Counted from the first letter of the stretch, positions 21,285 through 33,463 are shown. The stretch: DNA of 64,000 nt from Siderastrea radians (GCA_964017195.1 OZ024894.1:4366347-4430346), one strand, 5' to 3'. The notes: generated from the sequence alone by a model not told the origin. Made by a program: numbers and translations.

Positions 21285-21384
21285 GTAGCCTGCGTAGCGG
21301 GCGTAAACGGCGAAAGGGAAAGGAAGTGAGAACGCGGGAGAAAAATGGAAGAATGGGGGCAAGGGACGAGGGAACGCCTGCTAC
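21285..21384. repeat. Small TAGCCTG-related element
   Basis: About 100 bp bounded by GTAGCCTGCGTAGCGGGCG and CGCCTGCTAC, homologous in reverse orientation to 26532-26631. The ends resemble the TAGCCTG family. No target duplication is visible here. Confidence 0.55.
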
Positions 21385-21560
21385 AAGGGACGAGGGAACG
21401 GCCGCTGGCGGCTGCAAAATTCTGAGTGGTTAATTTTAGACAGTTAGTCACTAGAATTGACGTAATTTGACGAGGACGTGCTATTAGAAGATTGAACTTG
21501 GTTGCAGCAGGGGTCGCCATGAGAGACTTCTGCTAGCAGGGAACAGCATGGGCAGGTTGC

Positions 21561-21713
21561 GAATTTGTCTTGAAACCGGAGCGAGAAACAGCAGTTAGAG
21601 CTCTTCTAAAGGGAAGAGATGTTTTAGCAGTTTTGCCAACGGCATACGGTCCAAGAAAGAAGAGATTCTGTCATTGTCAGAGAAGATTTCAAACTAAGCA
21701 TTGCACCGTTTAG
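21561..21713 (+). pseudogene. RecQ-like helicase N-terminal fragment
   Basis: The plus-strand frame reads LKPERETAVRALLKGRDVLA then VLPTAYGPRKK and ends at TAG (21711). The Q/E-R-E-T-A-(I/V)-x-A-L-L-x-G-R-D-V-L pattern followed by LPT-x-Y-G is the RecQ motif 0/motif I region. The Walker A glycine-lysine-serine is lost (AYGPRKK in place of GYGKS), so it cannot bind ATP. There is no downstream helicase domain. It is a stray fragment of a repeat-borne or processed RecQ-like gene. Confidence 0.55.
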
Positions 21714-22107
21714 CGCGTGAATATCAAGGCGATGTAAATATCCTGTGAGCGGAATGAAGACTCGCCTTTTGAGAACTATAAATCAGAAGAAGAAGCCCTA
21801 AGAAACACACGGCAGCTTAAACAGTGGAGTTCAGAGAACTAAAAGCGAAGAAATTATTCTTTGAGGACAGACGGTTGTTTTAAAGAGAAATCTGTCCACA
21901 GGTGACCCAAGCTAACAGTGTGAGCATGGTGATAAATATAAGGTTTTGTATGGAAATTTAACAAATCATTTCTCGAATCGTAAAATAATTTGTTTTTCGC
22001 AAATAAAGTTCCTTACATGTTTTAGTTTGTGTCCATTGTATGTTTCTTAGTTTTGTGCGCTGGTTTGAGCTTATTTAAGGCTATTTTTAAATAGCTTACA
22101 TACTGTG
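21714..22107. other. Non-coding stretch
   Basis: No further helicase motifs follow the RecQ-like fragment, and I see nothing else. Confidence 0.4.
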
Positions 22108-22113
22108 TAAATA

Positions 22114-22980
22114 CCCGACGTGTTCAATCGGTAAAATCGATAATCGATAAGATTCGATAAAAATTAATAAATTGTATCGGAAATCTATAAAAATCGATAA
22201 AGGGATACGTTGTGAGTAATCGATAATTATCGATTTTTCAATTATTCTTGTCGATTTTTATCAAACTTATCGATTTTATCGGCGCAATATTTTTCCATGT
22301 GTTTTAGGTACGGAAACATCAGAAATGAAAGGACTGACTTAGAAACTACTACTACTTCCATAAACGATTCTAGAACAATTTTATTGCGTCGACCTGTAAC
22401 GTTTTCAAACCAACAGGCCTGTAAAAAGTTTAAAATGAGTCAGTAGGGAAACGTCAGGTGATATATAACAACTGATGCTTGCTTAGAAACTGGTCACACT
22501 GAACACCGTAAAGACGTTGTAGGATGATAGTGGCTACAATTTCAAGTAGTGAGGCTAGTTTCAATGCTCAACAAAGTCTCCAGTAGACAGTTTGTCAGGA
22601 AACCCTTCCTGCTGCAAAAATCATATTGCAAAGCATAATAAAAATCATTCTATAAATATGCAAAACAAAGTAGATGACCAACTTCGCAACTAAATAAAAA
22701 GGGAAGTAATGTGCCTATAATAACTGATATAAATGTGAGAGAAAGTCACCATTCAAAAATGAAGCTGTTTTGTTGTATTTTACCGGGGTGAAAAATGCAT
22801 GGTCCTCGAAGACGATAAAATCGATAAAATCGATACCATTAAAAACCAGGATCAGTTGTGAGTATCGATTTCTATCGATTGATCGATAAAATCGATAACG
22901 TTTAATTAAGAATTATCGATTGTTATCGATTTATCGAACGGTTTTCCGATATCGGTTTTTATCGATTGAACACGTCGGGG
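22114..22980. mobile_element. ATCGAT-rich TIR element (about 0.87 kb)
   Basis: The termini CCCGACGTGTTCAATCG (22114) and CGATTGAACACGTCGGG are inverted and flanked by TAAATA on both sides (22108-22113, 22981-22986). Each end holds a dense cluster of ATCGAT/TATCGATA-type palindromes, about ten or more per side. The AT-rich centre is non-coding. Such sub-terminal clusters in non-autonomous elements usually serve as transposase sites. Confidence 0.8.
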
Positions 22981-22986
22981 TAAATA

Positions 22987-24233
22987 ATACTGAAAGGTTG
23001 GAGCCAGAATATTAATAAGGGCAAAAGTACGAACGATTTTCTCGTCGAAACCTTACCGGGTTTCAATTTTTTCCCCCTAGAAGCAAGGAAGAATAACGTC
23101 CTTTCCTTTTGACGCCGGTCAGAGGCAAATTATGTCAATCCTTAGGTCACAGATAATCGTAGATAAAGTCAACACGTGTTAAAACGATTCGATTTGACTC
23201 GTGGCAGGCATACCGGGGCCACTGAAGGCGGCCATGACTGGGCAGGAGGACAATTTTTATCCCTACGAGGAGACCCCTGTGGAATATTTTCATTTCTCTG
23301 GCGGTATGGTAAAACGTTTTTCAGTAGAACTTATATCGAATTATATCGAAAAAGTCGTTTTTGAATCCCACTGAATAACTTCCCCCCAAACGATAGGTCT
23401 CCGAGCAGACCTTGGAGATAAAAGCGAAAGTTTCGGGCACGTTTCATTTCCGGTTTACGCGATCTTACACTGTATTTCCGCGTATTTTGTAGACTGCGAG
23501 CAGTCTTTCTTCAGTCTCTCTTCTCTCTCTTCTCTCGTATTTTGCAGACTGCAAGCAGTCTCTCTTCAGTCTCTCTTCTCTCTCTTCTTTGCGGCTCACA
23601 AGTAGCGTGGGCGGGAGAGTGAGCGTGAGAGTGAGCTCACTCTCCAGCCCACGCTACCTCGCGATTCTTCGCTTACGTGTTTAATAAGCTTCACCTTTCA
23701 TAAAAGCGAAACTTGAACTCGTTTGCTTTTCAGAAGCAAAGAGGGGTTTAGCTTAATAAATCTTTTTATTTAGAAAAGCTTCGTGTCTCTTTTATTTGAA
23801 AATAAGCGCAATTGAGTGTTGTTCACTGTAAGTTGTTCTTTGGCTGGAAAAAATTCTCATCCTAACTTTATTTTTACGCTTCATAGACAAACACTGAATT
23901 GTCCAGTAAATTCCGACGCAATACATGAGGACAGTCATGCAGAAAAGCGCGCGCCTGTTTCTTATTGGTGGCTGCATTGGATTACCTGAATTCATTACTA
24001 CCCTTCGCACACCGCACAAAAGCGCGAGTAATAACACAACGACAATTATGGAGTGTGACTCGTGCTGGGTGCCTGATGGACAGCATGGACCAGATTATGA
24101 CAAGATTATGAGGAGTGCAAGTATTTACAATAAATTGTGTTAACATAAGCGGGATAACACCGCAGATGATGCACAAGGTAAAACGAAGAAAAAAACCGAA
24201 CAATTACAATGATCTTAAACAAATAATAAATAT
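22987..24233. other. Intergenic stretch with small repeats
   Basis: It contains a two-copy ~60-bp tandem repeat (about 23485-23590, AGTCTCTCTTCTCTCTC and GACTGC(A/G)AGCAGTCT) and a 57-bp palindrome (about 23602-23658, TAGCGTGGGC...GCCCACGCTA). No gene is supported. Confidence 0.5.
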
Positions 24234-24240
24234 AACGAAA

Positions 24241-25969
24241 GAGACACAGCGGCAAAATGAATGCGCATGCTCGGCTTTTTGGCGGGCTTCCGGTCATTTT
24301 CTTGTTTCCGGTTATGATCAGAGAGCTATTATAACTGCAAAGAAAGTTCCACTTTTATGTAGTTTGTAACCAGAAAACAAGAGTCAGCGAGGTAAGGTTG
24401 GTTTTGTTGAAGGGGTTTGAAACTTGTTGTACTCATACACTTTGCATAAAGGGTTTGGTGCTGTCAACAAAAGTGAAAATTACTTCGGAGCCGTTATTGT
24501 GTGGCTTGTGTTGGATGTAGCGCGTTGATAAAAATGCATGAAGAGAGAGAAGACTGAGACTAAAACTCTATTGTGTCTCCATAGATTATTCCTTTAACAT
24601 ATCAGAAGAGTTCACTCGGGCTGCTCAACTTCCAATGGACAGCACTGAAATCAAATTCGGAAAAACAACAACAGTTGCTCCATCTTCCCAAAACTTGTTC
24701 ACGATCACGAGCGCTGCGAAAACGGCCAATTCCATCAAGACTTTTCGCTGTTTTGGGATGACCTGGCAAATTGAAGTTGAGGTTACATTAGCGCCGGTAC
24801 CGATACAAGGTAGATGGTGTTACGAGCGGTTGCTAAGAAAGAAAAATTGCCACACATCAGTCATAAACAGCTGGATTACGATTTTTTGAATCACCTTCTT
24901 TCGGCTTGTATGAAATAAACCTTCAGCGTGCTTTCAGCTCCTAGAATCATGTGTGATTATAGTTTCTTTCACTTTCCAACGAATTTATTTCTAAAATCAG
25001 TTAAAACTAAATTTATAGATTTGTAGAAAACTTTTCCAGTACTGCGGTCTGATGCCAGAACGCCGTGATCGAGGATTACATTTGCACATTTATTTAATTA
25101 CTTTTATAACTTCTCCAATTATATAAACTCCTTTCTGTTCGGTGATTGTAGCGTAGTTTTCCCTTTTATTTCTTTATAAAAAAAAGCTTCTTGAAATAAC
25201 AAACTTTCCTCTCTTTGCTCTCTGTCTGTGAAAAATCGATTGATTGTAAGTTTGAGTTGTGATTAACGACACTTTGTCTGGCATGGAAACTGAACCTAGG
25301 AAAAAATAAGACTTCCCAATATTTGTCTCAAGGTTTCAGAATTTTATTCCTGCAGCTATAATGCCAATCCAAGTTCATTAAGCACTTTAGAAAGACGTAT
25401 AAGTAAGAATCAATTCTGTACTTCGTGATGAATAAAGCAAGCAAAAGTCTCGTTTCCTCAGCGGTCCGCATGTTGTTTTCGCTTTATAGCCTGAATTTCA
25501 GGCGAGTTTGTCTGTGGATTTAATTTTGACTACCAGCTTTTGCAATTATCTTTTTCTTGCAAACAGACTTATCCCGAGTTTTAGCTAGGTAATTTACCTT
25601 TAGAACAGGCGAAAGTTGGCGAAAGCCAATACTGCTACGACAAAAGTATAAGCTTACCTGACACAATTCATGTTTCACTTACGAGCCATTGACTTCGAGC
25701 GAAAAATTTACTAAGGTGGCGAAGACAATTAGTTTGCTAAAAAAGATATGTGGAAGAAGAGTCTCGCTAGGAACTGTCTTGAAGGTGAACACCTTATCTG
25801 TTTTGTGACGGACTTTATCTCCGCGAAATGAAAACATCTGACGGGAATTTTTAATTTGCCACCATTTTCCCCCAAATGGTTTCTCTTGAATCCAGTCTCT
25901 CTGCTTGCGCCCGCCAGCGAAAATGGCGGGAACGAGTTAGCGCACGCGCACTCATTTTGCCGCTGTGTC
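24241..25969. mobile_element. 1.73-kb TIR element with 7-bp target duplication
   Basis: The left end GACACAGCGGCAAAATGA(A)TGCGC and the right end GCGCACTCATTTTGCCGCTGTGTC are inverted. AACGAAA flanks both sides (24234-24240, 25970-25976). No transposase is recognised. It carries an apparently intact internal exon (24585-24809). The remaining interior is AT-rich non-coding. Confidence 0.75.
24585..24809 (+). CDS. Orphan phase 1-1 exon, unknown protein (possible captured exon)
   Basis: A 225-nt open block between a pyrimidine-rich acceptor (TGTGTCTCCATAG) and a GTAGAT donor, phase 1 at both ends, so exactly 75 codons. It encodes YSFNISEEFTRAAQLP, FGKTTTVAPSSQN, TSAAKTANSIKTFRC and TWQIEVEVTLAPVP. 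I recognise no domain; the ending resembles a beta strand of an extracellular module. It lies within the 24241-25969 element, suggesting host-exon capture, but it could be chance. Confidence 0.3.
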
Positions 25970-25976
25970 AACGAAA

Positions 25977-27181
25977 TACACTAACATGTAATACTTAAGA
26001 TCAACACGGATACACGTACAGTACTATAGAAAATGAAATTAAAGACAGTGCAAATGCAGTTACATGAATAAAAAAGCATAACGAAAAAAAATTTAACGCT
26101 AGGAAAAAAACCTATAAAAGGAAAATACAATGCTTTGATAGGCCGCCCGGTACAAAAACCCGGAATAAAAACCCCATTGGGACAAAAAAGCCTGGGAACG
26201 TACTCCTCGATCGAATGCAGCGTATAGAGCTCCGAGGATTAGAGCTTTAGACTAACTTTCATAATTTTAAGTTTGGTTACCACCCGGCAACTGTCCAAAA
26301 GACGAGATAGCCAAAGAATGCTAATACCTCGATATTTATACAAATATTTATTCAGCATACCGTCAACGTAGCTACGTAATCTAAAGTGTCAAAATAATTA
26401 AGAACAAAAGGCTATCACAAGTACGTGATGAAAAAAAGCTACGAACCGTAATGAAAACGCTTTCAAACTACACGCTGTTACCTTGGAAAGCATTTAAATC
26501 GGTAGGCAGAGATGAACAAATGAAAGTCTTTGTAGCAGGCGTTCCCTCGTCCCTATCCCCCAGACCCCCATTTTTTCCCGCGTTCTCGCTTCGTTTCCCC
26601 TTCCCCGTTTACGCCGGCTACGTCTTTTGTCCATTGGCGATTGTTAATCAAGAGATACATAGAAATGATTGTTTTAACGAAAAGGGACATTTTGTTATCC
26701 TATTTTGATGTATACGAAATGTAATACGAAGACCCTTGTACTCTCTTAACGCTGGTATTGTCAATTCGACCTCTCCAGCTTCCTTTAAGAAAGCACTTAA
26801 GGCTTGTGTTTGTAACAACAACTAGTAATCTTAGATATGTGTTTACTTTTGCCTCAAATTGTTCTTGTATAGTATACCGTAACTTTGCGTCACCATAATT
26901 TCAACTTCAACCATGTGTAACATTATAATTGAGGAGGCCTAATTAACATAAGGTTCATAGTTTCCTTTAATTAGGCCTCCTCGCCACTGTTACCATCATT
27001 CTTTCTTTTCTCTTTTTCTTTATTCATTATCTTTGTATTGTTGTCTGTGGTCTGGCAAAAAATAACAACAAAATAAGAATAAATAAAAAGGGCTGATGGA
27101 AGGTTAACGGTTTGGAACCTAGAGACTGGCTGAAATTCGGTTGAAAGGCTTTGAGATGGTCAAGAAACACAAGGACAATAC
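25977..27181. other. Intergenic stretch with small repeats
   Basis: No gene. It contains the small element at 26532-26631 and a hairpin at about 26930-26985 (GAGGAGGCCTAATTA against TAATTAGGCCTCCTC). Confidence 0.5.
26532..26631. repeat. Small TAGCCTG-related element, reverse copy
   Basis: This is the reverse-complement relative of 21285-21384 (GTAGCAGGCGTTCCCTCG ... CGTTTACGCCGGCTAC). The flanks GTCTTTG and GTCTTTTG may be a decayed 8-9 bp target duplication. Confidence 0.55.
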
Positions 27182-27294
27182 TGTAGCGCATGCGCCCTAT
27201 GTGATGTATGTGGAGCATGTTGTTGTGAGCAGGCGTTACTCAGCGATTATCGTCGTGCTTTAGCACCTTTTTCTCGGCATAAGCGAACGTTACA
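27182..27294 (+). repeat. 5' LTR of the Gypsy element (internally deleted)
   Basis: It begins TGTAGCGCATG and ends GCATAAGCGAACGTTACA. It shares GTGGAGCATGT and TAGCACCTTTTTCTCGGC with the 3' LTR but is about 44 bp shorter. The sequence that follows, AC then TGGTGACAGCGG, fits a tRNA primer-binding site. Confidence 0.75.
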
Positions 27295-28039
27295 ACTGGT
27301 GACAGCGGTGTACAGTGCTGGACCGTCCGTGAGACATTAATTTGTTTGTTTACATCGCTGGAGCCGTATTTTGGCTATTTTGGCTCGTAGCGCTGGACCA
27401 CGTGGCCAATATGGATTCCTTCGACCCAGGCTCGTTTTCAAGCTGTTCAACGCCTGTACCGAAAAGATCACCTTCAAATCCTTTCCTGCCGAGAAACCCG
27501 GTCTGTAACGAATAGGAGGTAAACACACGAACGGATCCAAGCATTCTATGTTCTGTGAACGAGCTTTGAAACATCTCTGGTGATGCCAAAGGGGTACCCA
27601 ACGGTTCATTTCGTAGAATATCTGTTCGGAAGGCCTAAATCGCCTGAGATATTCGAATTTAATTCAAGTGAAAACTAGATATTTCTTTGGCAAAAACTCA
27701 CCTTGGACTTTCGTAATAAAAGGAATTATCAACTCCTATTGTTTTCGGAGGGACAAATATGTCGCTTAGAGTGCAAAATAAGTTCAGCTGGCATTTTCGG
27801 AGCGCTGTCAGCAGCTCAGAAATTCGGCGGATAGGAGTTTGTTTCCTAAAATTTTCTGCGGCCTAAAATTTCATTTAAAAACGCCGAACAGATCAACCTT
27901 TATTAGCTTACACAAATATGCCTTTAAAAAGCTCTGAAACAATCTTACAAAGCAGGAAGTGATATTTCGAGTGTTTTGGTAAAAATTTTCTCGTTGGGTG
28001 CCCCCGATGCCAATATCACACGATCAACGCAACATACAA

Positions 28040-29130
28040 ACATTAATTAATCGTCGGTTCGCAAAAACGATCAAGCTTCCTGATGACTACGATGGCCGTA
28101 CCTACTTACGGGATTACCTGCGACATTTTGATACATAGATGTGCTGTCATAAATGGCTGGACCTCAGAAGAATCAGCTGCTTTTTTCTCTGGGGCGCTTC
28201 AAAATTCGTGGTGAAGCTCAAAAAAATATTACATGCCATGTCCGACTCCGATTGCAGTGATCATTCCAAGTTAGTAGCAAGGCTTGAATTACGCTTTGGT
28301 GTGGAGAAACAAGCTTAACTTTTTCAAGCCCGACTCCATAACCGCCGACAACAGGAAGGTGAGTCCCTAAAAACTAACCTCTTGTTTCCGACATAAGGAA
28401 TATGGCTAGTTTAGCATATCAAGACAGCTCCAATGTTCCAAGACCGGTTTGCCGTACAGCACTTTGTTGATGCCATACGTGATGTTGACGATCGGATGCG
28501 TACGTTAAATGAAGTTTTACTAACTACCTGTGAATTGGAAGCCTTTTGCATTTTTGATATACTGGGCTGACAACATCCAAACCACAATTTAGGTACGTAC
28601 ATAGATACATACGTGATCATTATTTGTTTACACTAGCCACGTTTAACAACTGCTTTGTTTACACTAGCCACGTTCAATAATTGCTGATTTCCAGGTGGAG
28701 CGTAATGATATGTATGAGACTACAAAAAAAATAAAGTATCTCAAAGCATAACTCAGTATCAGGAACAGATAGAGCCGACGCTGTTCTTAAACTCCCGTAA
28801 CGATTTTCCACAAGGAGACAAGTCAGCTGGCACTTCAATAAGATGAACTCAGAAGCAGCATCACCTCGATCAGCAGGAAGCTCTACAAAACCTTGCAAAT
28901 CAGCACAAAAATGTCTGAAGATTGAAGGGCAGACCCTATACCCAAAGTACCCACCAACCCAAGTTCCCTCCTCGTAGAAGCTTAGAGTGCTGGTATTGCG
29001 TTACAAAGGGACATCTCCAAAAGAATTGTCCACTCCGTAGGAATACCGAGTCTGTGCAAAGCACGATGTCGGAAAACAGAGACGGGCATTCCCTGCAACC
29101 CGGGGGAACGTCTGAACGATTCAAAAGGGC
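28040..29130 (+). pseudogene. Gypsy gag remnant with CCHC knuckle
   Basis: Across frameshifts the plus strand gives a retroelement gag pattern: DDYDGRTYLRDYLRHFD, a Trp-containing helix, KLVARLELRFGVEKQA and RRQQEGESLK. In another frame at about 28985-29035 there is a zinc knuckle CWYCVTKGHLQKNC (CX2CX4HX4C) that would bind nucleic acid. A 31-bp tandem duplication (TTTACACTAGCCACGTT, about 28624-28684) interrupts the middle. Non-functional. Confidence 0.7.
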
Positions 29131-29132
29131 TG

Positions 29133-29483
29133 TTGCCCCATGGTGTCAAGCTTTCTTCGAAAGTATCTCGTGGTTTGCACATTAAAGGATTTGTTGAACA
29201 ACATGGTGCTAACCGTTTTATTCACATTGGATCAGTCAAGACGATTTTGTCGAGTAAAGTTTACGACAGGCTGCAGCAACATAAAAGATTTCTCCTCAGG
29301 AATGAGAACACAGATATTTTCCTCGCAGATGCCAGTACCAGCAAGACGCGTGGTACTGGAGAGACAATGCTAACACTAGGCAGGCAAGAATTGCTGGTCA
29401 GTTTTGTGGTGGCTGACATTGAAGACTTAAAGACGATGTTATACTTGGCATGGACCTACTCTCGCAAGCTGGGGAATTTATAG
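29133..29483 (+). pseudogene. Gypsy protease remnant
   Basis: The frame contains HIKGFVEQHGANRFIHIGSV then SSKVYDRLQ, and further on a glycine-rich loop. The position just after the CCHC knuckle and the S-K-x-V-x-x-x-L helix fit an aspartic protease of the retropepsin type. The catalytic DTG/DSG is degraded to HIGS. Confidence 0.5.
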
Positions 29484-30235
29484 ACCTTGTTCAAGGAACA
29501 GTAATAGTAAATAAAGAGACAATGGACTGTCACGACTCAAGGAATCAAATGTCTAGTTATCGATGTATGGTTCGCCGATCTGTTATCGTAGAAGCGAATT
29601 CTGAGGTTATCTTACCGGTCACTATTAAGAAACGCATGACAGAACCCACCCCCTTGACTTCGGACCACGGTTTGGGGGTTTGGGGCCCTGCAGTAGCTCT
29701 CCTTTATAAGACAAAGGATTATTCATCGCAAGGACATTGGTTAATGTAATTGGAAATTCCAGTGTACCAGCAGAAATACTTAACTTATCTGATGAGCCAG
29801 AAGTCCTGCAACCACATACAGTGGTAGTGATAACCAGACCAGTACACAATGTTACGGAAATAAAATTACCGGAGGATGCGACTGGATCACATACGGAACC
29901 CCAGCAAGCTCAGTGCCAGGGACAGGGGCTAGAAATGGATGAAAAGGAACTGCCTGAACCGCTTCAAGAATAAGTAGAAAAGGAGCTCAGCTAATCTGAA
30001 CGAGGAGGAAAGAAAACAAGTTGTTAACCTGCTGACAAGGTACAAGCATGTGTTTGCGATGAACGATTGGGACCTTGGAACAAGTAATGAGGTGCAACGC
30101 TACATCAACACATGTACAGTACCTTGGAAACAGACATTGGAAATAGACAGAGATTGACCGAGAAGTTACCCAACTATTGAGTCCCTGGGCTTCCCCAGTG
30201 GTTTTGGTTATAAAGAAAGATGAAAGTCAGAGACT
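29484..30235 (+). pseudogene. Gypsy pol linker region, degraded
   Basis: Protein-like sequence between protease and reverse transcriptase, split over several frames (for example SDEPEVLQPHTVVVITRP at about 29790). Its end at about 30180-30240 resembles the RT entry segment (SPVVLVKKDES, LCVDYR). Multiple stops. Confidence 0.5.
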
Positions 30236-30745
30236 GTGTGTGGACTATCGTTAATTCTATTCTGTGACAATAAAAGATGCGTTTCCCCTTCCATGCATAG
30301 ATAATTCTCTAGAATGTCTGTCTGGTGCTAAGTGGTTCTCCACTCTTGACATGGCCTCCAGGTACTGGCAAGTTGGAATGGATCCCACCACCAAACAGAA
30401 AGCTGCATTCGTCACTAGAAGCGGATTATTTGAATCGAACTCTTTGCCATTCGGCCTCACGAACTCACCAGGGACCTTTGAAAGATTGATTACGCTCGTA
30501 TTGAAGGGGCTTCAGTTCAAAATTTGTTTGTGCTACTTGGACGACATAATAATCTTTGCTGAAACTTTCCAGGAACATCTTTAGCGGTTATAAACCGTTC
30601 TTGTACGATTCGTTTCAGCATGGAGGCCTTAAACTCAAGCCCAGCAAGTGCAATCTCTTTCAGCAAAAGATCTCCTACTTAGGACACATTGTGACAGAAC
30701 AAGGTGTAGCAACTGATCCAGCAAAGGTTCAGAACGGCTTTTAAA
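30236..30745 (+). pseudogene. Gypsy reverse transcriptase remnant
   Basis: The frame has KDAFPLPCIDNSLECLSGA, WFSTLDMASRYWQVGM, KAAFVTRSGLFE, LPFGLTNSPGTFERL and the catalytic YLDDIIIF at about 30532-30555. In a shifted frame LKPSKCNLFQQKISYLGHIV and VATDPAKV follow. These are the fingers/palm motifs of Ty3/Gypsy RT. A stop follows FQEHL and a frameshift separates the halves. Confidence 0.85.
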
Positions 30746-31535
30746 CTGGCCAATCCCAGAGAGTTCAGGTGAAGTAAAGCGTTTCCTGGGCTTAGCATCA
30801 TATTACAGGCGTCCCAGGCTTTGCGAGCCTAGCTAGGCCTCTGTACCAACTCACAGAATCAACCAAGGACTTTGAGTGGACTAATGCCAACAGGCATTTG
30901 ATCAGCTATCACAGGCAACAGGCATTTCATCACCTGTCCAAAACAAGAAGGACTATTCATTCTAGATAGAGATGCAAGCAATCACGGCATCGGAGCCGTC
31001 CTGTCATAAGTACAAGATGGAGTCGAGAGGACGATAGCATACTCGAACAGAACACTCTCTACATCTGAGAGGAATTATTGTACTACAACGCAAGAGCTAC
31101 TGGCAATTTTTGAATTCACCAAACTGCACCGAAATTATCTGCAGGAATCCCAGTTTTTAGTCCGGACAGATCACCTCCCGCTACGATCTATTCTTAAAAC
31201 TAAAGACCCAGAGGGACAGTTAGCACGCTGGATTTCCTTCTTGAGCACCCTTCAATTTGAAAGTGAGTATCAAGAAGGCAAACAACCCAATAATGCTGAC
31301 GCGTTGTCTCGGAGACCCTATGAGGACCGCTGCAAATGGTGCCAAGTGTGGCAAAAGAAGGGACCGCAACCCAGGTGTGAAGTGGGAACACAAACGCAGA
31401 CAAAGGAGGAAAAAGAACCAGTAGGGCTTCCTACTACGAGTCATTCCTCGGAGAACAAATGCGACGTTGTGAAGTTGGAACCTATGTGGACAACCGAGTA
31501 CCTGAAACAAAAACAGTTCAAGATCCTGTCTTGAA
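30746..31535 (+). pseudogene. Gypsy connection and RNase H remnant
   Basis: Continuing pol: KRFLGLASYYR, then FILDRDASNHGIGAVLS, RTIAYSNRTLSTSERNY, TTTQELLAI, FLVRTDHLPLRSIL and the C-terminal ADALSRRPYEDRCKWC. The DAS, the E of QELLA and the TDH motif are the RNase H catalytic signature. At least one internal stop and two frame changes. Confidence 0.75.
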
Positions 31536-31689
31536 GGCCTTTATTAAGCTGGAGAATTCCACTAAGGAACGCCCACAATAAAGGCACTTTGGTCTCAGTA
31601 AGATCATCTTTCCTTCCGAGATGGAGTGCTTTGTCGTTAATGGGAGAGTGAGAGTGTCAACCGAGTAGCATACCAAATTTTGCTTCCAG

Positions 31690-32735
31690 AAAGTTTGAGA
31701 GAGACTGCCCTCCAAGCTCACCGCAACTACTCGACAACTAGTCATAGAAGAGTTATAAAGACCCACAGACCCACAGATGGGTAACGAGATGTCATGTTGT
31801 GGTACTAAGAAGACGTCAGGGCGAAATCGTCGCGCTCCCCTGAAGCAGTATGTCGTGGAAGCTCCCCTTGAGAGAATCGCAATCGGCACACTCAGTCCCC
31901 TGCCTTTAACAACCAGAGGAAACCGAAACGTGCTCGTTGTGACTGATTACTTTACTAAATGGACCAAGAGTTACTCCTTTCCTGATCAGAATGCCGAAAT
32001 TGTTGCAGAAAATAAAGGTGGTATATGAGTTCGTTGGTCGTTTTGGCGTGCCACGACAACTCCATAGTGATCAGGGCACCAATTTGGAATGAAACGTCAT
32101 GGCGGAAGTTTGTAAACTAAACTACTCGACATTGAAAAGACGTCGAGAACGACACCCCTTCAACTGCAATCACACGGACAAGTTGAAAGATGCAATAGCA
32201 CATTGATTGAAATCCTCAGGAGAAATTAAATGACAAGCAAGAAGACTGGGACCTTCAGTTACCCACTTGTATGATGGCTTACAGGTCTTCTGTTCACGAA
32301 TCCACTGGGTCGACTCCCAATGAACTGATGCTAGGAAGAGAAATCGAAGTGCCCTTGGATGCTGTTACTGAATTTCCCCCTGATACTCCATGTCCGGTCA
32401 CAGATTACGTACAAGCCCTGCATCAGAGGATGGCCGCTGGCCACGAGTGCCCACGACAGAAACTAAAGAAAGCTGCTGTTTGCCAGAAACGAAATTACGA
32501 CAGGAAGATGGCTGGGAAACCGTTTTAAGTGGGCGACAGCGTGTGGTTGCATCAAGTACTCCGTAAGAAGGCAAGAAATCCGAAACTTGACTGTCCACTG
32601 GAAGGTCCATACCTAGTGACGGCGGCCTTATCAGATGTGGTTTATCGTGTCCAAAAATCAAAGAGAGCCAAGCCCAAGGTAGTTCCTTCAGACAGGTTGA
32701 AGCCTTATCTTGGAATACCTCTTGAGAGTTGGTGA
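31690..32735 (+). pseudogene. Gypsy integrase remnant
   Basis: The zinc-binding part is partly retained (MSCCGTKKTSGRNRRAPLK). The core reads ERIAIGTLSPLPLTTRGNR, VVTDYFTKW, HSDQGTN (about 32062) and, in another frame, HGQVERCN. The first catalytic Asp is replaced (IGTLSPL for the usual D-containing strand). The C-terminus has LEGPYLVTAAL, a GPY-like module, ending LGIPLESW. Frame breaks at about 32030, 32225 and 32528. Confidence 0.75.
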
Positions 32736-33463
32736 TCTGTCGATGCGTTTTTCTCCACCATTAGATCCCCAAGTCTTGCAGTCTCAGTCTTCGAATGACG
32801 AAGAGTCAAGCATACACCATTCTGGTGCGGAGTAAAACGTTTTAGTGGGGGAAGCAGAAGGAGGAGAGGACGATGACTGGCCTGAACAAGCGGACGTGTT
32901 GCAGAATGTCGAGGCTATTGCGGAGTGTGGAGTGGTAGAACCGAGTGGGGATGTTGAAGCCACCACACCCATCAAACTAGACCCACTTCCTGAGAAAGTG
33001 GTAGAATACGTACAGAGAGGCTAAGGAAAGAGGAAGGTGAAGGCTCCCGAACGTTTTGGCGAAAGGGTTAGCACGATGAAAGGTTATTGAGGTTATCTAC
33101 GGAGAGCCAAAGGAACATTTATGTCGTTACTGAATGGGACTAAGCTTGTACGAGGCTTCAACTGGACTCTTCTTTTTCTGAGGAAAAGACCACACAGGAA
33201 CATTGTTCACTTTCCATTTTGTCGGTCACATCCAGTAACTATACGTTCATGCAAGAGACCCCTTTATCCTCTCTTGGTTCATGTTGGTAATTCGTCTTTT
33301 GTGCACCCTTCCTCCCCCTTAGGCATGTTGTGAACTTCATCCTGGGAAGTAAGGAGGCCTATGTAAACAGTATTGTTAGTTCCAGTTTTCGTTAGTAGCC
33401 CCTAGGCACTTAGGGCAGTGCTATTTGGTTCACAAGCTATTTGGGGGAGAGGGGGGGGGGGGA
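32736..33463 (+). other. 3' region of the Gypsy element
   Basis: No envelope or other domain is recognisable. A polypurine tract rich in G sits at about 33443-33463, immediately before the 3' LTR, where plus-strand priming would start. Confidence 0.5.
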
